A stretch of DNA of 64,000 bases, taken from NCBI RefSeq assembly GCF_000015105.1, contig NC_008610.1, positions 868,001 to 932,000 on the forward strand, written 5' to 3'. Positions 30,384 through 40,786 of the stretch are shown here, in pieces; the first letter of the stretch is position 1; every line of letters starts with the position of its first letter. The stretch is from Candidatus Ruthia magnifica str. Cm (Calyptogena magnifica). GTDB lineage: Bacteria; Pseudomonadota; Gammaproteobacteria; PS1; Pseudothioglobaceae. The position numbers and the translations under genes were made by a program. The notes under the pieces were generated by a model. The model saw only the letters and a list, made by a program, of their open reading frames with translations. It ran no database searches and was not told the DNA's origin.

Positions 30384-30733
30384 GCACTAATATCATTAGA
30401 TTCAAACATCCACTGCACTTCATCACCCTTAATAATCTTTAAGCAAGGCACTTGAACCTTACCTGTTTCTCGTTGCATTTCATCTCGGAATTCGCTGCCA
30501 ATAGTTTGTGCATTACGCGTAACAATGTTTAGATTCAATCGTCTAATCATTCGACGAGTTTTGACACAAAACGGACAACCAAAAAACTGATACAATTCAA
30601 TATTAATAGTTTGTTCATCTGCTTTTTTTTGTTGTGTACTAGTACGCTTAACCTTACTAGTCGGAATCAACCAACTAATAAAAGCAATAATAGCACCTAA
30701 GCCATTTCTAAGTCCTTTTAATAAAAATTTCAT
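30359..30733 (-). CDS. Membrane-anchored glutaredoxin-like protein
   Basis: The protein has 124 residues. A hydrophobic segment at about residues 10-24 may anchor it in the membrane. A glutaredoxin fold follows, with CPFC at residues 53-56, TGKVQVPCLKI near 94 (the cis-proline region) and a C-terminal SNDISAYLNKHF helix. It probably handles thiol-disulfide or glutathione exchange. It overlaps folD by 4 bases, so it is co-transcribed with folD. The substrate is unknown. Confidence 0.82.
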   Translation of the reverse strand: MKFLLKGLRNGLGAIIAFISWLIPTSKVKRTSTQQKKADEQTINIELYQFFGCPFCVKTRRMIRRLNLNIVTRNAQTIGSEFRDEMQRETGKVQVPCLKIIKGDEVQWMFESNDISAYLNKHFG

Positions 30734-31563
30734 ATTTTTCCCTCATATGCGATTAATGTATTTTCTAATAATGCAGCAATGGTCATTGGTCCAACACCAC
30801 CTGGTACTGGAGTAATCCAGCTAGCAACCTGCATAACAGACTCAAAATCAACATCTCCAACCAATTGATTATTATCCAATCGATTAATCCCAGCGTCAAT
30901 CACAATAGAGCCTGGTTTTATCCAGTCTTTTTGAATCATCTGAGCAATACCAACTGCAACGACAACAATATCTGCTTGTTTTAATTTGTTAGAAAGATTT
31001 TTAGTCTTGCTATTACAAATAGTAACCGTTGCTTGAGCATTTAACAACTCACACGCCATTGGACGACCAACAATATTAGACGCACCCACCACCACACAAT
31101 TTTTACCCACTAAATTCACTCCAATCATTTCAAATATCATCATCACGCCCTTAGACGTACATGGGCGTAAAAAAGGTTTATTTTGCATCAATTTACCAAT
31201 ATTTTCACTATGAAAACCATCTATATCCTTTTTAGGTGAGATTGCTTCAATCACTAAATTGGCATCTAAATGCTTTGGAAGGGGTAATTGCACTAAAATG
31301 CCATCAATTTTATCACTATTATTCAAACACTCAATTTCAGATAATAATTCTGCTTGAGTGGTATTGATAGGTTTGTTAATTTTTTTTGAATAAAAACCCA
31401 CTTCTTTACAAGCATTATCTTTATTACGAACATAAACTTCTGAGGCCTCATCATCACCAACTAAAATAACTGCTAGTCCTGGTTTTCTATCAAGCGCATC
31501 AACTTTTAATTTAATATTTGCTCGTAAATTCTGTGCAATTTGTTTGCCGTCAATAATATTCAT
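30730..31563 (-). CDS. folD: Bifunctional methylenetetrahydrofolate dehydrogenase / methenyltetrahydrofolate cyclohydrolase
   Basis: FolD interconverts 5,10-methylene- and 10-formyl-tetrahydrofolate. The protein has 277 residues. It shows LAVILVGDDEASEVYVRNKDNACKE with the catalytic lysine near residue 53, GILVQLPLPKHL near 94, PCTSKGVM near 136, VVGASNIVGRPMA near 162 and the C-terminal PVPGGVGPMTIA. It is 3 bp after kdsB. It works with metF and gcvP in the one-carbon pool. Confidence 0.97.
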   Translation of the reverse strand: MNIIDGKQIAQNLRANIKLKVDALDRKPGLAVILVGDDEASEVYVRNKDNACKEVGFYSKKINKPINTTQAELLSEIECLNNSDKIDGILVQLPLPKHLDANLVIEAISPKKDIDGFHSENIGKLMQNKPFLRPCTSKGVMMIFEMIGVNLVGKNCVVVGASNIVGRPMACELLNAQATVTICNSKTKNLSNKLKQADIVVVAVGIAQMIQKDWIKPGSIVIDAGINRLDNNQLVGDVDFESVMQVASWITPVPGGVGPMTIAALLENTLIAYEGKI

Positions 31564-31566
31564 AAT

Positions 31567-32301
31567 TCAGTTCAACTCTTTTCTTACCTTGTCTAAATCA
31601 CATTGTATATCAACACCATGCCCAATACCATCACAAGCTGGCGCCACATGAATATCAAACCCTTCATTAAGTACCGTTAATTGTTCTAATTTTTCAACTT
31701 GCTCATATGAAGACTTGCTCATGGTTAAGTATTGTTTGATAAACCATGCTCGATAGGCATATATACCAACGTGTTTAAAGCACAACTTTAAATCAAAATC
31801 CTTTGCTTCTCTAAAAAAAGGAATGGCAGCACGTGAAAAATATAAAGCTTTGCCAGCTTTATTAAAAACTACCTTAACACAGTTAGGATCAAGATATTGT
31901 TCCTTATTAGTAATTTGTTCACACAAAGTTGCTATTTGCATAGAACTGGTTGCTAAGTTATTAGCTACTTGGTCAATTACACTTGGGTTTAACATTGGCT
32001 CATCACCTTGTACATTAACAATAATTTCATCATTATCAATGTCTAACACTTCCAATACTTGTGCAATTCTTGATGTGCCAGAAGTATGGTGTTCGTCAGT
32101 CATACAAGTTAAAGCGCCAAAATCATTGGCAACTGTTTCAATGCGCTTGTCATCGGTTGCAATAATTACACGATTTGCACCACTATTAATTGCATTTTCA
32201 TAGGTTAATTGAATTAAAGGTTTACCATGAACATCTTTAAGTAGTTTAGCTGGTAATCTACTTGATGCATATCTAGCAGGGATAATAACGGAAAAATCCA
32301 T
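31567..32301 (-). CDS. kdsB: 3-deoxy-manno-octulosonate cytidylyltransferase
   Basis: KdsB activates KDO as CMP-KDO. The protein has 244 residues. It shows VIIPARYASSRLPAKLLKDVHGKPLI at residues 5-30, VNVQGDEPM near 95 and KHVGIYAYR near 180. Its ATG overlaps the stop of the upstream Trm112-like gene (TAATG). The gene group lpxK, Trm112-like, kdsB is a lipid A/KDO cluster. Confidence 0.97.
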   Translation of the reverse strand: MDFSVIIPARYASSRLPAKLLKDVHGKPLIQLTYENAINSGANRVIIATDDKRIETVANDFGALTCMTDEHHTSGTSRIAQVLEVLDIDNDEIIVNVQGDEPMLNPSVIDQVANNLATSSMQIATLCEQITNKEQYLDPNCVKVVFNKAGKALYFSRAAIPFFREAKDFDLKLCFKHVGIYAYRAWFIKQYLTMSKSSYEQVEKLEQLTVLNEGFDIHVAPACDGIGHGVDIQCDLDKVRKELN

Positions 32302-32480
32302 TACTTTTTATTAGTACCTTGCTCTAATTGACACGCCTCTTCAACTAGCAAAATTGGAATGCCATCTTCAATTGGATAGGCCAAGCCACTTACTTCACAA
32401 ATAAGCTCATTACCTACTTGTTTAAGTGGAGCTTTACTTTTAGGACATACTAATAATTTTAATAAAGCTTCGTCAATCAT
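32301..32480 (-). CDS. Trm112/YcaR-family small zinc-ribbon-like protein
   Basis: This is a 59-residue gene between lpxK and kdsB, where the family regularly sits. It reads [23 protein letters not shown], then [22 protein letters not shown], the classical YcaR pattern (LLxxLvCPxxkgpL, aYPIrdGIPvML). Only one cysteine remains at the first ribbon half, as in many proteobacterial members. Its ATG lies 4 bases inside the end of lpxK and its stop overlaps kdsB. The role is unknown; homologues act as methyltransferase partners. Confidence 0.88.
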   Translation of the reverse strand: MIDEALLKLLVCPKSKAPLKQVGNELICEVSGLAYPIEDGIPILLVEEACQLEQGTNKK

Positions 32481-33424
32481 AATTTAGCGTCTAGTTTTTT
32501 TAAAAAATCATCACTCAAATCAGCCTCAACTTGCAGGTACCACATTTGATCGTTTTCGAATTGAGTACATTTTACACAATCCTTAGCAGTCATAAGAATT
32601 GGATGATTGTCTTCAAATACTAAATCACTTTGTTGATAAATATAATGGTCAGCAAATATATGATGCTCTAAATTAATACCCAATCTGATTAATGCATTAA
32701 AGAAACGTTCAGGATGGCCAATGCCAGCAACACCATGACAATATTTACCTTTAAAATAATTCAGTGATTTTTCCTCACCTGTTTTAACATTAACAAACAT
32801 TTTTAATGTCAATTTAACGCTAAACTCACCTGCACACAAACCAGCATTATTTATCACAAAATCAACACTTTTAAGGCGAGTAATTGACTCTCTTAAAGGG
32901 CCTAATGGCAAGAAAAATCCATTGCCAAAACGCTTAATACCGTCAATAACAACAATTTCTACATCTCTATCCATTTTGTAATGTTGTAAACCATCATCAC
33001 TGATGATTAAATCAACTTGGCATTGGTTGATTAAATCCTTAACTGCTTTCGCCCTATTCTTATTAATCATCACTGGTAAATCTGTTTGCAAGGCAATCAG
33101 TAACGGCTCATCGCCTGATAAATAGACGTTGGTGTCCTTATTTACCAATAAACTACCTTGATGATGCGCACCACCATAACCACGTGATACTATACCCACT
33201 TGCTTACCTTGTTGTTTAAAATACTGCGCCAATGCAATAACGATTGGTGTTTTCCCTGTGCCACCTACTGTAATATTACCTACCACAATCACAGGATATT
33301 TAAATTTTTGAACTTTAAAAAAATTAACTCGATAAAGCCATTTTCTAAACACTGATACTAAATAAAAAATACCCGATATTGGCAATAGCGAATAATTAAT
33401 AATACCTCGAATGTTTAAATTCAT
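32477..33424 (-). CDS. lpxK: Tetraacyldisaccharide 4'-kinase
   Basis: LpxK phosphorylates the lipid A precursor at the 4' position at the inner membrane. The protein has 315 residues. An N-terminal hydrophobic helix (about 10-26) precedes the P-loop [12 protein letters not shown] near residues 50-61. SRGYGG follows near 80, then DDGLQH near 143, where the catalytic aspartate sits, and HPERFF near 230. It is the first gene of the lpxK-Trm112-kdsB group. Confidence 0.96.
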   Translation of the reverse strand: MNLNIRGIINYSLLPISGIFYLVSVFRKWLYRVNFFKVQKFKYPVIVVGNITVGGTGKTPIVIALAQYFKQQGKQVGIVSRGYGGAHHQGSLLVNKDTNVYLSGDEPLLIALQTDLPVMINKNRAKAVKDLINQCQVDLIISDDGLQHYKMDRDVEIVVIDGIKRFGNGFFLPLGPLRESITRLKSVDFVINNAGLCAGEFSVKLTLKMFVNVKTGEEKSLNYFKGKYCHGVAGIGHPERFFNALIRLGINLEHHIFADHYIYQQSDLVFEDNHPILMTAKDCVKCTQFENDQMWYLQVEADLSDDFLKKLDAKL

Positions 33425-33430
33425 TGTTGT

Positions 33431-33828
33431 CTAATACTCGTTTTGAGCTTGATATTTTTTCTCAGTGAATTTCAATACCTCTGTAGCAACAGACAATATC
33501 AAAATTGAGATAATCATAATGAGTAAATTAAACTTATCATTCGTCATTAAAAATTTCATATCAATTACTAAGAAACGAGTAATATTCGTAATGACAATAA
33601 ATATCACTGATATTTATGGATTTTAAAATAAATACCCGTCATTTACACCTAGCTCTAAATAAACAAAATTAAAATATCTTAAAGTAATGCAAAGCCAGAC
33701 TCATGCTGCATAATAATAAAATATTCATGAATGGCTGACCGAATAATTATTGCACCTACCACAGACAACCCTACAATATGGAATATTTCAATAAGAATAT
33801 CACCCAGTTTTTTAATTTTATCTTCCAT
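33431..33828 (-). pseudogene. Remnant of a PsiE-family membrane protein
   Basis: From an ATG at 33828 the minus strand reads MEDKIKKLGDILIEIFHIVGLSVVGAIIIRSAIHEYF. It then continues through frame changes as DILILFI, LELGVNDGYLF, ITRFLVIDMKF, and ends LIMIISILILSVATEVLKFTEKKY with a stop at 33431. The layout and the phrases LLLFIxLELG and ItRxlviD match phosphate-starvation-inducible PsiE-type proteins of about 136 residues. Length is nearly full but the frame is broken at least twice. Confidence 0.65.
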
Positions 33829-33899
33829 TGTTGGACTAATTATACATCTCTTTTATTTAGTCATTTATAAAATACTAATTATGACAAAATATCACCCTA

Positions 33900-35135
33900 A
33901 TGAGTATCGAATTTACAATTTCTAATCAATATTTATGTTCTAGTCGGAAAAAAGGTTTTGTATCCTTTATTTCTGGGGTTTCTATGGTAGGTTTGATTTT
34001 ATCTATCGTTACCTTGATTACAGTGCTATCTGTCATGAATGGGTTTCACAAAGAACTTAGAGATAGAGTGTTAAATGCTATTTCTCATTCGTATATTACT
34101 CAATACAATAATTTAATTAATAATTGGCAAGATTTACAAGCCAAAATCAACCAACATCCTAATATTATTAGCACCTCGCCCTATATTGAAAAATATGCTT
34201 TACTCAGTGCAAAAAATGGCACCCAAGGTATCAGTGTACGAGGTATTAAGCCTGATTTGGAGAAAAAAACTTCTATTTTGTTAAATAGAATTAAGTCTGG
34301 TAATGCTAACTTGCTTAAATCAGACATTTTAATTGGCGCAGGACTGGCAGCGCAATTAGGCGTGATTATTAATGATAAAATTACACTACTAACACCTAAA
34401 TTATCTTCTAATATTATAGGCATTCAATCCAGGTTTAAACGCTTTACCATTAGTGGTATTTTTGATGCTGGCATTAGCGAATATGACAATAATTTAGTAT
34501 TTATTAGCTTAGAACAAGCTCAAAAGTTGTACTCTATGAAAGGCCAAGTCTCTGGCATTCGACTCAAGGTTGATGATCTATTTAATGCTAAGAAAATCAC
34601 TCAAGAGGTTGTTGCTAGCTTACAAAGCAATCAATATTATGGCATTGATTGGACTGAACAAAAGGCCAACTTTATTAAAGCGCTTAATCTTGAAAAACAG
34701 ATGATCGGCATTATATTATCGCTCATTATTGTAATGGCTGTTTTTAATATTGTTTCTATGATAGTTATGATGGTGGCTGATAAAAAAGCCGACATTGCTA
34801 TTTTAAGAACTCTTGGCATGACACCCAATCGTATTGTAAAAATTTTTTTTTACCAAGGTCTGACAATTGGCCTAATTGGTATTACCATTGGTAGCATTTT
34901 AGGTATCTTACTATCACTTAATATTGAAATGGTTGTTAGTGGTATTGAGTCCATTTTAGGTTTTCAGTTCTTTCCAAAAGATGTATTTTATATTACTCGA
35001 TTTCCTTCTGAAATACACATGATAGACATCGAAAAAGTTGCCTTTGGCAGTTTTATTTTAGTCATAATTGCTTCTATTTATTCAGCAAAACGTGCAGGAA
35101 AAATTGATATTGTCAAGACATTAAATTATGAATAA
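33900..35135 (+). CDS. lolC: Lipoprotein-releasing ABC transporter permease LolC/LolE
   Basis: This permease extracts outer-membrane lipoproteins from the inner membrane with LolD. The protein has 411 residues, with one N-terminal membrane helix (about 25-50, with SVMNGFHKELRDRVLN), a large periplasmic domain and three C-terminal helices. The coupling region is DKKADIAILRTLGMTPNRIVKIF near residue 300. Only one permease gene is present, so a LolF-type homodimer is likely. It overlaps lolD by 8 bases. Confidence 0.94.
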   Translation: MSIEFTISNQYLCSSRKKGFVSFISGVSMVGLILSIVTLITVLSVMNGFHKELRDRVLNAISHSYITQYNNLINNWQDLQAKINQHPNIISTSPYIEKYALLSAKNGTQGISVRGIKPDLEKKTSILLNRIKSGNANLLKSDILIGAGLAAQLGVIINDKITLLTPKLSSNIIGIQSRFKRFTISGIFDAGISEYDNNLVFISLEQAQKLYSMKGQVSGIRLKVDDLFNAKKITQEVVASLQSNQYYGIDWTEQKANFIKALNLEKQMIGIILSLIIVMAVFNIVSMIVMMVADKKADIAILRTLGMTPNRIVKIFFYQGLTIGLIGITIGSILGILLSLNIEMVVSGIESILGFQFFPKDVFYITRFPSEIHMIDIEKVAFGSFILVIIASIYSAKRAGKIDIVKTLNYE

Positions 35136-35808
35136 AATTATTGAGTGTAATAATCTTAGTTACAGTTACTTTGATGGAAAGAAAGAAATACCCGTACTTA
35201 ACAACCTCAGCTTAAGCATTAAGAAAGGTGAATCAATTGTAATCTTAGGACAATCAGGCTGTGGTAAATCTACTTTACTTAATCTCTTAGCTGGTATCGA
35301 TAAACCCACTCAAGGAGAAGTACTCATAAATGGCAACAATATAGGCTTATTAAATGAAAATGATACCACGTTATTACGTGGCAAATATTTAGGTTTTGTG
35401 TATCAATTTCATCACCTATTGAATGACTTTAGCGTACTTGATAACGTTGCAATTCCTGAACGAATACAAGGGAAAAATCAGCAATCCGCCCAAACTAATG
35501 CCAAAAAAATACTCTCAAGGATTGGGCTTGAACATCTTCTTAAGCGCTTACCAAGTGAGCTTTCTGGTGGTGAGCGCCAACGCGTTGCTATCGCAAGAGC
35601 TTTAATTACAAATCCTGGTTGTATTTTGGCAGATGAACCCACTGGAAATTTGGACGTTAAAAACGCTCATGAAGTGCTCAATTTAATGCTAACACTTAAT
35701 CACGCCCAAAACTGTGCGCTAATTATTGTCACTCATGATGAAAAAATAGTTGCAAAAATGGACAAAGCATTTGTCTTAAATCATGGGGTATTAATCCCTC
35801 TAATCTAG
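35128..35808 (+). CDS. lolD: Lipoprotein-releasing ABC transporter ATP-binding protein LolD
   Basis: LolD is the ATPase partner of the permease. The protein has 226 residues. Walker A is GQSGCGKST near residues 39-47, the LolD-specific stretch LGFVYQFHHLLNDFSVLDNVAIP is near 89-111, the signature LSGGERQRVAIARAL is near 144 and Walker B ILADEPTGNLD is near 165. It is coupled to lolC through an ATGAATAA overlap. Confidence 0.96.
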   Translation: MNKIIECNNLSYSYFDGKKEIPVLNNLSLSIKKGESIVILGQSGCGKSTLLNLLAGIDKPTQGEVLINGNNIGLLNENDTTLLRGKYLGFVYQFHHLLNDFSVLDNVAIPERIQGKNQQSAQTNAKKILSRIGLEHLLKRLPSELSGGERQRVAIARALITNPGCILADEPTGNLDVKNAHEVLNLMLTLNHAQNCALIIVTHDEKIVAKMDKAFVLNHGVLIPLI

Positions 35809-36639
35809 ACATAAAAATATGCAAACACATCAATTATAAATGAGTTATTCACTTGAAGAAGAACATATTGTTTTTCCTATTGGTAGCAAGCACAGATAAA
35901 GAAATTTGTTTATTTCACACTCCTCGATTGATTAATGATTTTGGGACAATTCTTATTTCAGTTATACTGACACGACAATCTAAGCTAACATGCAAAGAAT
36001 ACTAAAAATACCAAAAGTTAAAAAAATCAACCAAGAAATATAACACCAACAAATTATTGAAAAAAATGATTATATCACGTTTTTTAATAAGGGGAAAGCC
36101 TCCAGTTAGGAAAACACTCATGTTAATAACAAAAATAAGCATTAACACAAATGATGATATGACTTTGATTGTTTTTTCAAGAGCTTTATGATAAAAATAT
36201 CAATCTAAACCTCAACTAAAAATTGATGCACAATTTATACGAGCTCATTACTAAAGTATTACCTAACATAAATTGAGGGTTTGTTGTATTAATAAGCCAA
36301 AGGCTTTATTATATTTTGTAAAATAATTTTTTCATTTTAAGCGTTAATGTGTGTGCCAATTGTTCTATTTTTTAGGTACTTGTTGACTTTAATATTAATA
36401 ACATATTCATTGTTATTTTTATCCGGTAATAAATAAGAGTTTTAGCCAATATAGATAAAGAAGCAACGATTTTAAGAATAATAGTCTGAAAGCCAAAAAA
36501 TGATACTTCTAATCTTTTGTTCTTTAGATGCTATAAAAAATAAAAACACCTTACTCTTGATTAAGCACCTGTGCCAATTGAAAAAACTAATTTTAAACTT
36601 CTTAATATAAGGAATGTCTAGATATTACAAAGTTTTCAA
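35809..36639. other. Decayed gap after lolD
   Basis: No intact gene is seen. On the plus strand around 36000-36250 fragments such as RILKIPKVKKINQEI and KPQLKIDAQFI lie in different frames and might be the relic of an ExbD/TolR-like gene, often found near lolD-lpxK, but this is weak. The rest is AT-rich with stops in every frame. Confidence 0.3.
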
Positions 36640-37260
36640 CCTAAATTGATGCAAGTTTGGAGCTTGATTCCCTGCACAAGCCTTAACGCCACTCTGTTTA
36701 AGTGCATAAAGGCCACGTCATCATTCTTACCCATATATATTAATGCAAATACAACACCATTATCGGTTAATTGACACACGGTAATTATGGAATTAATTCT
36801 ATAACTCTGTTTTTTAATTAATTATATTAGCAGCAATATTGAAAACTATTTTAATAGTTGTTGATTATCTATTTTTAAATTATATGTCAGCGAAAAATAG
36901 ATATGAAAAACCATTCACTAGGAATCACATATTTAGGCAATCTAGGTTCAAGACAAGTATTATAACTGTACCCAGAATTGTAATCACTTGTTTGTATAAA
37001 AGCAACTAAACGAATGATTCGTTCATTGTGTTCTAGTAGCAAGTCTTTACATTTAAAATATCTATTAATTGTCCAATAACACCTAAATCAATGCTATGTA
37101 TCTTGATACTCGATAAAAATCGCTTTACCGTCCCACTGATAAAATATATCTCCAGTAGCATACAATGTACACTTTTTAATAGTAAAACTATCACGAAATA
37201 CTCTGCCCACTAACTTCTATTGGTCCGTAAGTATTAAATAATTGTAGATTAGGAAAATGA
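36640..37260 (-). pseudogene. Remnant of an AMP-forming adenylating enzyme (acyl/aminoacyl adenylation domain)
   Basis: Minus-strand pieces in different frames keep the order of the C-terminal half of an adenylation domain. LFNTYGPIEVSG corresponds to NxYGPTE. TLYATGDIFYQWDGKAIFIEYQDT corresponds to YxTGD with the GRxD region. ERIIRLVAFIQTSD followed by LEPRLPKYVIPSEWFFI corresponds to LPxYMiPs. A further piece, NGVVFALIYMGKNDDVAFMHL, may belong to the same gene or its neighbour. The N-terminal half is not found. The substrate cannot be known. Confidence 0.6.
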
Positions 37261-37441
37261 GAAAGCAATAAGTAAGTAATATACTTCACCATACAACGCT
37301 TTTTAGAGGTAACTAATATCAATAGGAACAAAAGAAATTTCAAGTATTAAGCTAAAATAATAAGAGAATAAACTAGACTTGACGAAATCAGTGCATCATC
37401 CCCGCCTAGTTTTTTAAGAACCAAACTTTAAATGATTTCTT

Positions 37442-37801
37442 TCATGAACTTATCTTAGTCAAAATATTTTGATCATTAACATAACACAACCTAGGCGTAT
37501 AACTTTCAAGTTCTTTTTCAGAGTAAACGCCATACGCAGCAATAATTAACATATCACCTACATTTACCTTATGTGCAGCAGCACCATTAACAGAAATAAC
37601 ACCAGAATTATCCTTACCGCGAATTGTGTAAGTCGTAAAACGATTACCATTGTTAATATTGTAAATTTGAATTTGTTCAAATGCACCAATATCTGCTGCA
37701 TCTAGCAATACACCATCAATTTCACAAGAACCCTCATAGTCCAACTCAACTGCAGTTGTTATTACTTTATGCAATTTAGCACTCAAAAAGGTTCTTTTCA
37801 T
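37442..37801 (-). CDS. panD: Aspartate 1-decarboxylase
   Basis: PanD makes beta-alanine for pantothenate and coenzyme A. The protein has 119 residues. The self-cleavage site that creates the pyruvoyl group is Gly24-Ser25 in YEGSCEIDG, with the catalytic lysine at position 9. RGKDNSGVISVNGAAAHKV near 60-78 is typical of the family. It ends the oadGAB-panD run and starts 10 bp after oadB. Confidence 0.97.
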   Translation of the reverse strand: MKRTFLSAKLHKVITTAVELDYEGSCEIDGVLLDAADIGAFEQIQIYNINNGNRFTTYTIRGKDNSGVISVNGAAAHKVNVGDMLIIAAYGVYSEKELESYTPRLCYVNDQNILTKISS

Positions 37802-37810
37802 GAAAATAAA

Positions 37811-38941
37811 CTAGCCTAAAAACTGGATCATAATACCTGCTGCAATCGCTGAACCAATCACACCAGCAACATTAGGACCCATTGCATGCATTAATAAAAA
37901 GTTATGTGGATTATCCTCTAAACCCACCTTATTAGAAACACGAGCCGCCATAGGCACTGCAGAAACACCCGCAGAACCAATCAAAGGGTTGATTTTATTT
38001 TTACTAAATATATTCATAAGTTTTGCCATTAATAACCCGCAAGCCGTGCCAATAGCAAAAGCCACCATGCCTAAAAGCAAAATGCCCAAAGTATCTAATT
38101 GTAAGAATTTATCCGCCATCAGTTTTGAACCCACTGCCAAGCCTAAGAAAATAGTCACAATATTAATCAAAGCATTCTGTATTGTATCGCTCAAACGGTC
38201 AACCACGCCAGACTCTTTCATTAAATTGCCAAAGGCAAACATGCCCAGTAGTGGCGCTGCATCAGGCAATAATAAAGCCACTAGCATTAACAACATAATA
38301 GGAAAAATAATTTTTTCAGATTTTGACACTTTACGCAATTGCACCATCTCAATTTGACGTTCTTTTTTAGTTGTTAGGGCGCGCATAATTGGCGGTTGAA
38401 TAAGTGGTACTAACGCCATGTAAGAATAAGAGGCAACCGCAATTGCACCTAACAAATCAGGTGCAAGTTTCGAAGCAACATAAATACTGGTTGGGCCATC
38501 AGCGCCACCAATAATGCCAATAGCAGCAGCGTCAGTCAAGCTAAAATCAAAAATACCTATTACTGTTAAACCAATAGCACCCAATAAAGTCGCAAAAATA
38601 CCAAATTGAGCTGCTGCACCAAGTAGTAATGTTTTAGGGTTGGCTAATAATGGAGCAAAATCAGTCAATGCACCCACACCCATAAAAATAATCAATGGAA
38701 ATGCGCCAGACTCAATACCTACCACATAGAATACATGCAAAATACCATTGCCTTCGGCAATACCTGCATCTGGAATATTAGCCAAAATCGCACCAAAGCC
38801 AATAGGCAATAATAACAATGGTTCAAAATTTTTAATAATTGCTAAATACAAAAGTAGCATTCCAACTAATAACATTAAGCCCTGTCCCCAAGACATTTGA
38901 TAAAGACCTGTATTAATCCAAAATGTGTTTAATTGTTCCAT
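37811..38941 (-). CDS. oadB: Oxaloacetate decarboxylase beta subunit (sodium pump)
   Basis: The beta subunit decarboxylates carboxybiotin and drives Na+ export through the inner membrane. The protein has 376 residues with about nine to eleven hydrophobic segments. Conserved patches are [14 protein letters not shown] near residue 47, the Asp-bearing re-entrant loop [20 protein letters not shown] near 142-160 and the ending [19 protein letters not shown] near 350. It follows oadA by 15 bp. Methylmalonyl-CoA or glutaconyl-CoA decarboxylase beta subunits look alike, but the OadA partner decides. Confidence 0.93.
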   Translation of the reverse strand: MEQLNTFWINTGLYQMSWGQGLMLLVGMLLLYLAIIKNFEPLLLLPIGFGAILANIPDAGIAEGNGILHVFYVVGIESGAFPLIIFMGVGALTDFAPLLANPKTLLLGAAAQFGIFATLLGAIGLTVIGIFDFSLTDAAAIGIIGGADGPTSIYVASKLAPDLLGAIAVASYSYMALVPLIQPPIMRALTTKKERQIEMVQLRKVSKSEKIIFPIMLLMLVALLLPDAAPLLGMFAFGNLMKESGVVDRLSDTIQNALINIVTIFLGLAVGSKLMADKFLQLDTLGILLLGMVAFAIGTACGLLMAKLMNIFSKNKINPLIGSAGVSAVPMAARVSNKVGLEDNPHNFLLMHAMGPNVAGVIGSAIAAGIMIQFLG

Positions 38942-38956
38942 GCTAAGATTTACAAA

Positions 38957-40786
38957 TCATACGAGTGTTAATAAAGTTTGGCCTACGTCAACTGTATCGC
39001 CTTCCTTAATCTCAATACCAGTCACAACACCGCTTTTAGCGGCCTTAATTTCAGTTTCCATTTTCATAGCTTCAAGAATAATCAAAACATCGCCTTGATT
39101 AATTTTTTGATTCACCTCAACCATTACTTTCCAAATAGCCCCTGATAATGGCGCACCAATAGACTCACCCTCTGTTATTGGTGCTGTGTTAAGTATTTCT
39201 TTTTCTATTAGCGTTGATGTTTTTGTTTGATCAGAAGATGTCTTCATTGAAGTAATATTACCCCCTGCTGAAACGTCAACAGTATAGGAATTACCTTTAA
39301 ATGAAATGGTATAAGTCCCTTCATTTTTATTAGGTTTTTGGCAATTATTACCTGCTTGTAGCACTGGCTCAAAGAAATCAGAATTATTTCTATTTTGTAA
39401 AAATAAGATACCTACTTGCGGAAATAATACGTAAGTTAATAAATCATCAACTTTGTCTTTAGACAAAGTAATTCCTTTTTCAGCAACAATTTTATCAAAT
39501 TCTTGCTCAAGAATATGCATTTCTGGTGCAATATTATCAGCAGGTCTGCAAGTAATCAGTTTACTACCATCCAAGACCTTAACTTGCAAGGCCTGATCAA
39601 CAGGTGCTGGTGTTGCACCATATTCACCTTTGAGCACACCAGCAGACTCTTTAGTAATCGTCTTATAGCGTTCACCAGTGAGTACATTAAGTACAGATTG
39701 TGTACCCACAATTTGAGAAGTTGGTGTTACTAATGGGATATAGCCCAAATCCTTACGTACACGTGGAATTTCAGCCAACACTTCATCCATCTTATCAAGT
39801 GCACCTTGTTCGCGTAGCTGGCTTTCCATATTGGTCAGCATGCCACCTGGAACTTGGGATAATAAAATTCTTGAATCTACCCCTCTAAGTGAACCTTCAA
39901 ACTGCGCATATTTACAACGTACTGGTCTAAAGTAAGCATCAATCTCTTCTAGTTTTTTCAAATCTAACCCTGTTTTTCTTGGACTATTTTCTAAAATAGA
40001 AACCACAGAATTAGTCGCACTATGACCATAAGTCATACTCATAGAGCCAATAGCAGTGTCAACACGATCAATGCCAGCTTCAACAGCTTTAACAATGGTA
40101 GTAGTGGATAATCCAGTTGTTGCATGAGCGTGTAATTGAATAGGAATATCAACAACTACCTTTAACTCTTTAACCAAATCATAAGCCACATACGGCTGCA
40201 ATAAACCTGCCATATCTTTAATACAAAGAGAATGTGCGCCCATATCTTCAATTTTCCTAGCCATGTCTAGCCAAGTTTGAGCATTATGCACTGGGCTGAC
40301 TGTATAAGAAATAGTGCCTTGAGCATGCATACCTAATTTAATGGTTTGGTCTATTGCAGTTTTAAGATTGCGAATATCATTCATCGCATCAAAAATCCGA
40401 AACACGCTTACACCATTTTCAACACTTTGATCTACAAATTTACGCACCACATCATCACTATAATGACGATAGCCTAACAAATTTTGGCCTCTAAGCAACA
40501 TTTGCTGAGGTGTGTTAGGCATTACTTTTTTAATCTCACGGATTCTATCCCAAGGATCTTCCCCTAAATAACGAATACACGAATCAAAAGTCGCTCCACC
40601 CCATGATTCCATTGACCAATAGCCAATTTTGTCTAATTTGTCTGCAATTGGCAACATATCATCAATACGCATACGTGTTGCAAATAAAGATTGATGCGCA
40701 TCTCTAAAAACAAGTTCGGTAATTTCTACCTTTTTGCCTTGTGCACTATCTGATTTTTTAGTTAATTTTTTAAAAAAATTAAGCAT
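38957..40786 (-). CDS. oadA: Oxaloacetate decarboxylase alpha subunit (biotin carboxyltransferase)
   Basis: The alpha subunit transfers the carboxyl of oxaloacetate to its biotin. I set the start at the ATG at 40786, which overlaps the oadG stop by 8 bases; the longer frame would add 20 residues inside oadG. The protein has 609 residues. The carboxyltransferase domain begins ITELVFRDAHQSLFATRMR near residue 21, and MESWGGATFDSCIRYLGEDPW and the zinc HAHATTG follow. The biotin-carrier end carries EAMKMETEI, with biotinyl-lysine near residue 575. All parts are present. Confidence 0.95.
   Translation of the reverse strand: MLNFFKKLTKKSDSAQGKKVEITELVFRDAHQSLFATRMRIDDMLPIADKLDKIGYWSMESWGGATFDSCIRYLGEDPWDRIREIKKVMPNTPQQMLLRGQNLLGYRHYSDDVVRKFVDQSVENGVSVFRIFDAMNDIRNLKTAIDQTIKLGMHAQGTISYTVSPVHNAQTWLDMARKIEDMGAHSLCIKDMAGLLQPYVAYDLVKELKVVVDIPIQLHAHATTGLSTTTIVKAVEAGIDRVDTAIGSMSMTYGHSATNSVVSILENSPRKTGLDLKKLEEIDAYFRPVRCKYAQFEGSLRGVDSRILLSQVPGGMLTNMESQLREQGALDKMDEVLAEIPRVRKDLGYIPLVTPTSQIVGTQSVLNVLTGERYKTITKESAGVLKGEYGATPAPVDQALQVKVLDGSKLITCRPADNIAPEMHILEQEFDKIVAEKGITLSKDKVDDLLTYVLFPQVGILFLQNRNNSDFFEPVLQAGNNCQKPNKNEGTYTISFKGNSYTVDVSAGGNITSMKTSSDQTKTSTLIEKEILNTAPITEGESIGAPLSGAIWKVMVEVNQKINQGDVLIILEAMKMETEIKAAKSGVVTGIEIKEGDTVDVGQTLLTLV

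Noticed and set aside
33731-33925. 64-codon plus-strand frame before lolC
   Set aside because: It is antisense to the psiE relic and overlaps the lolC start without a ribosome binding site.
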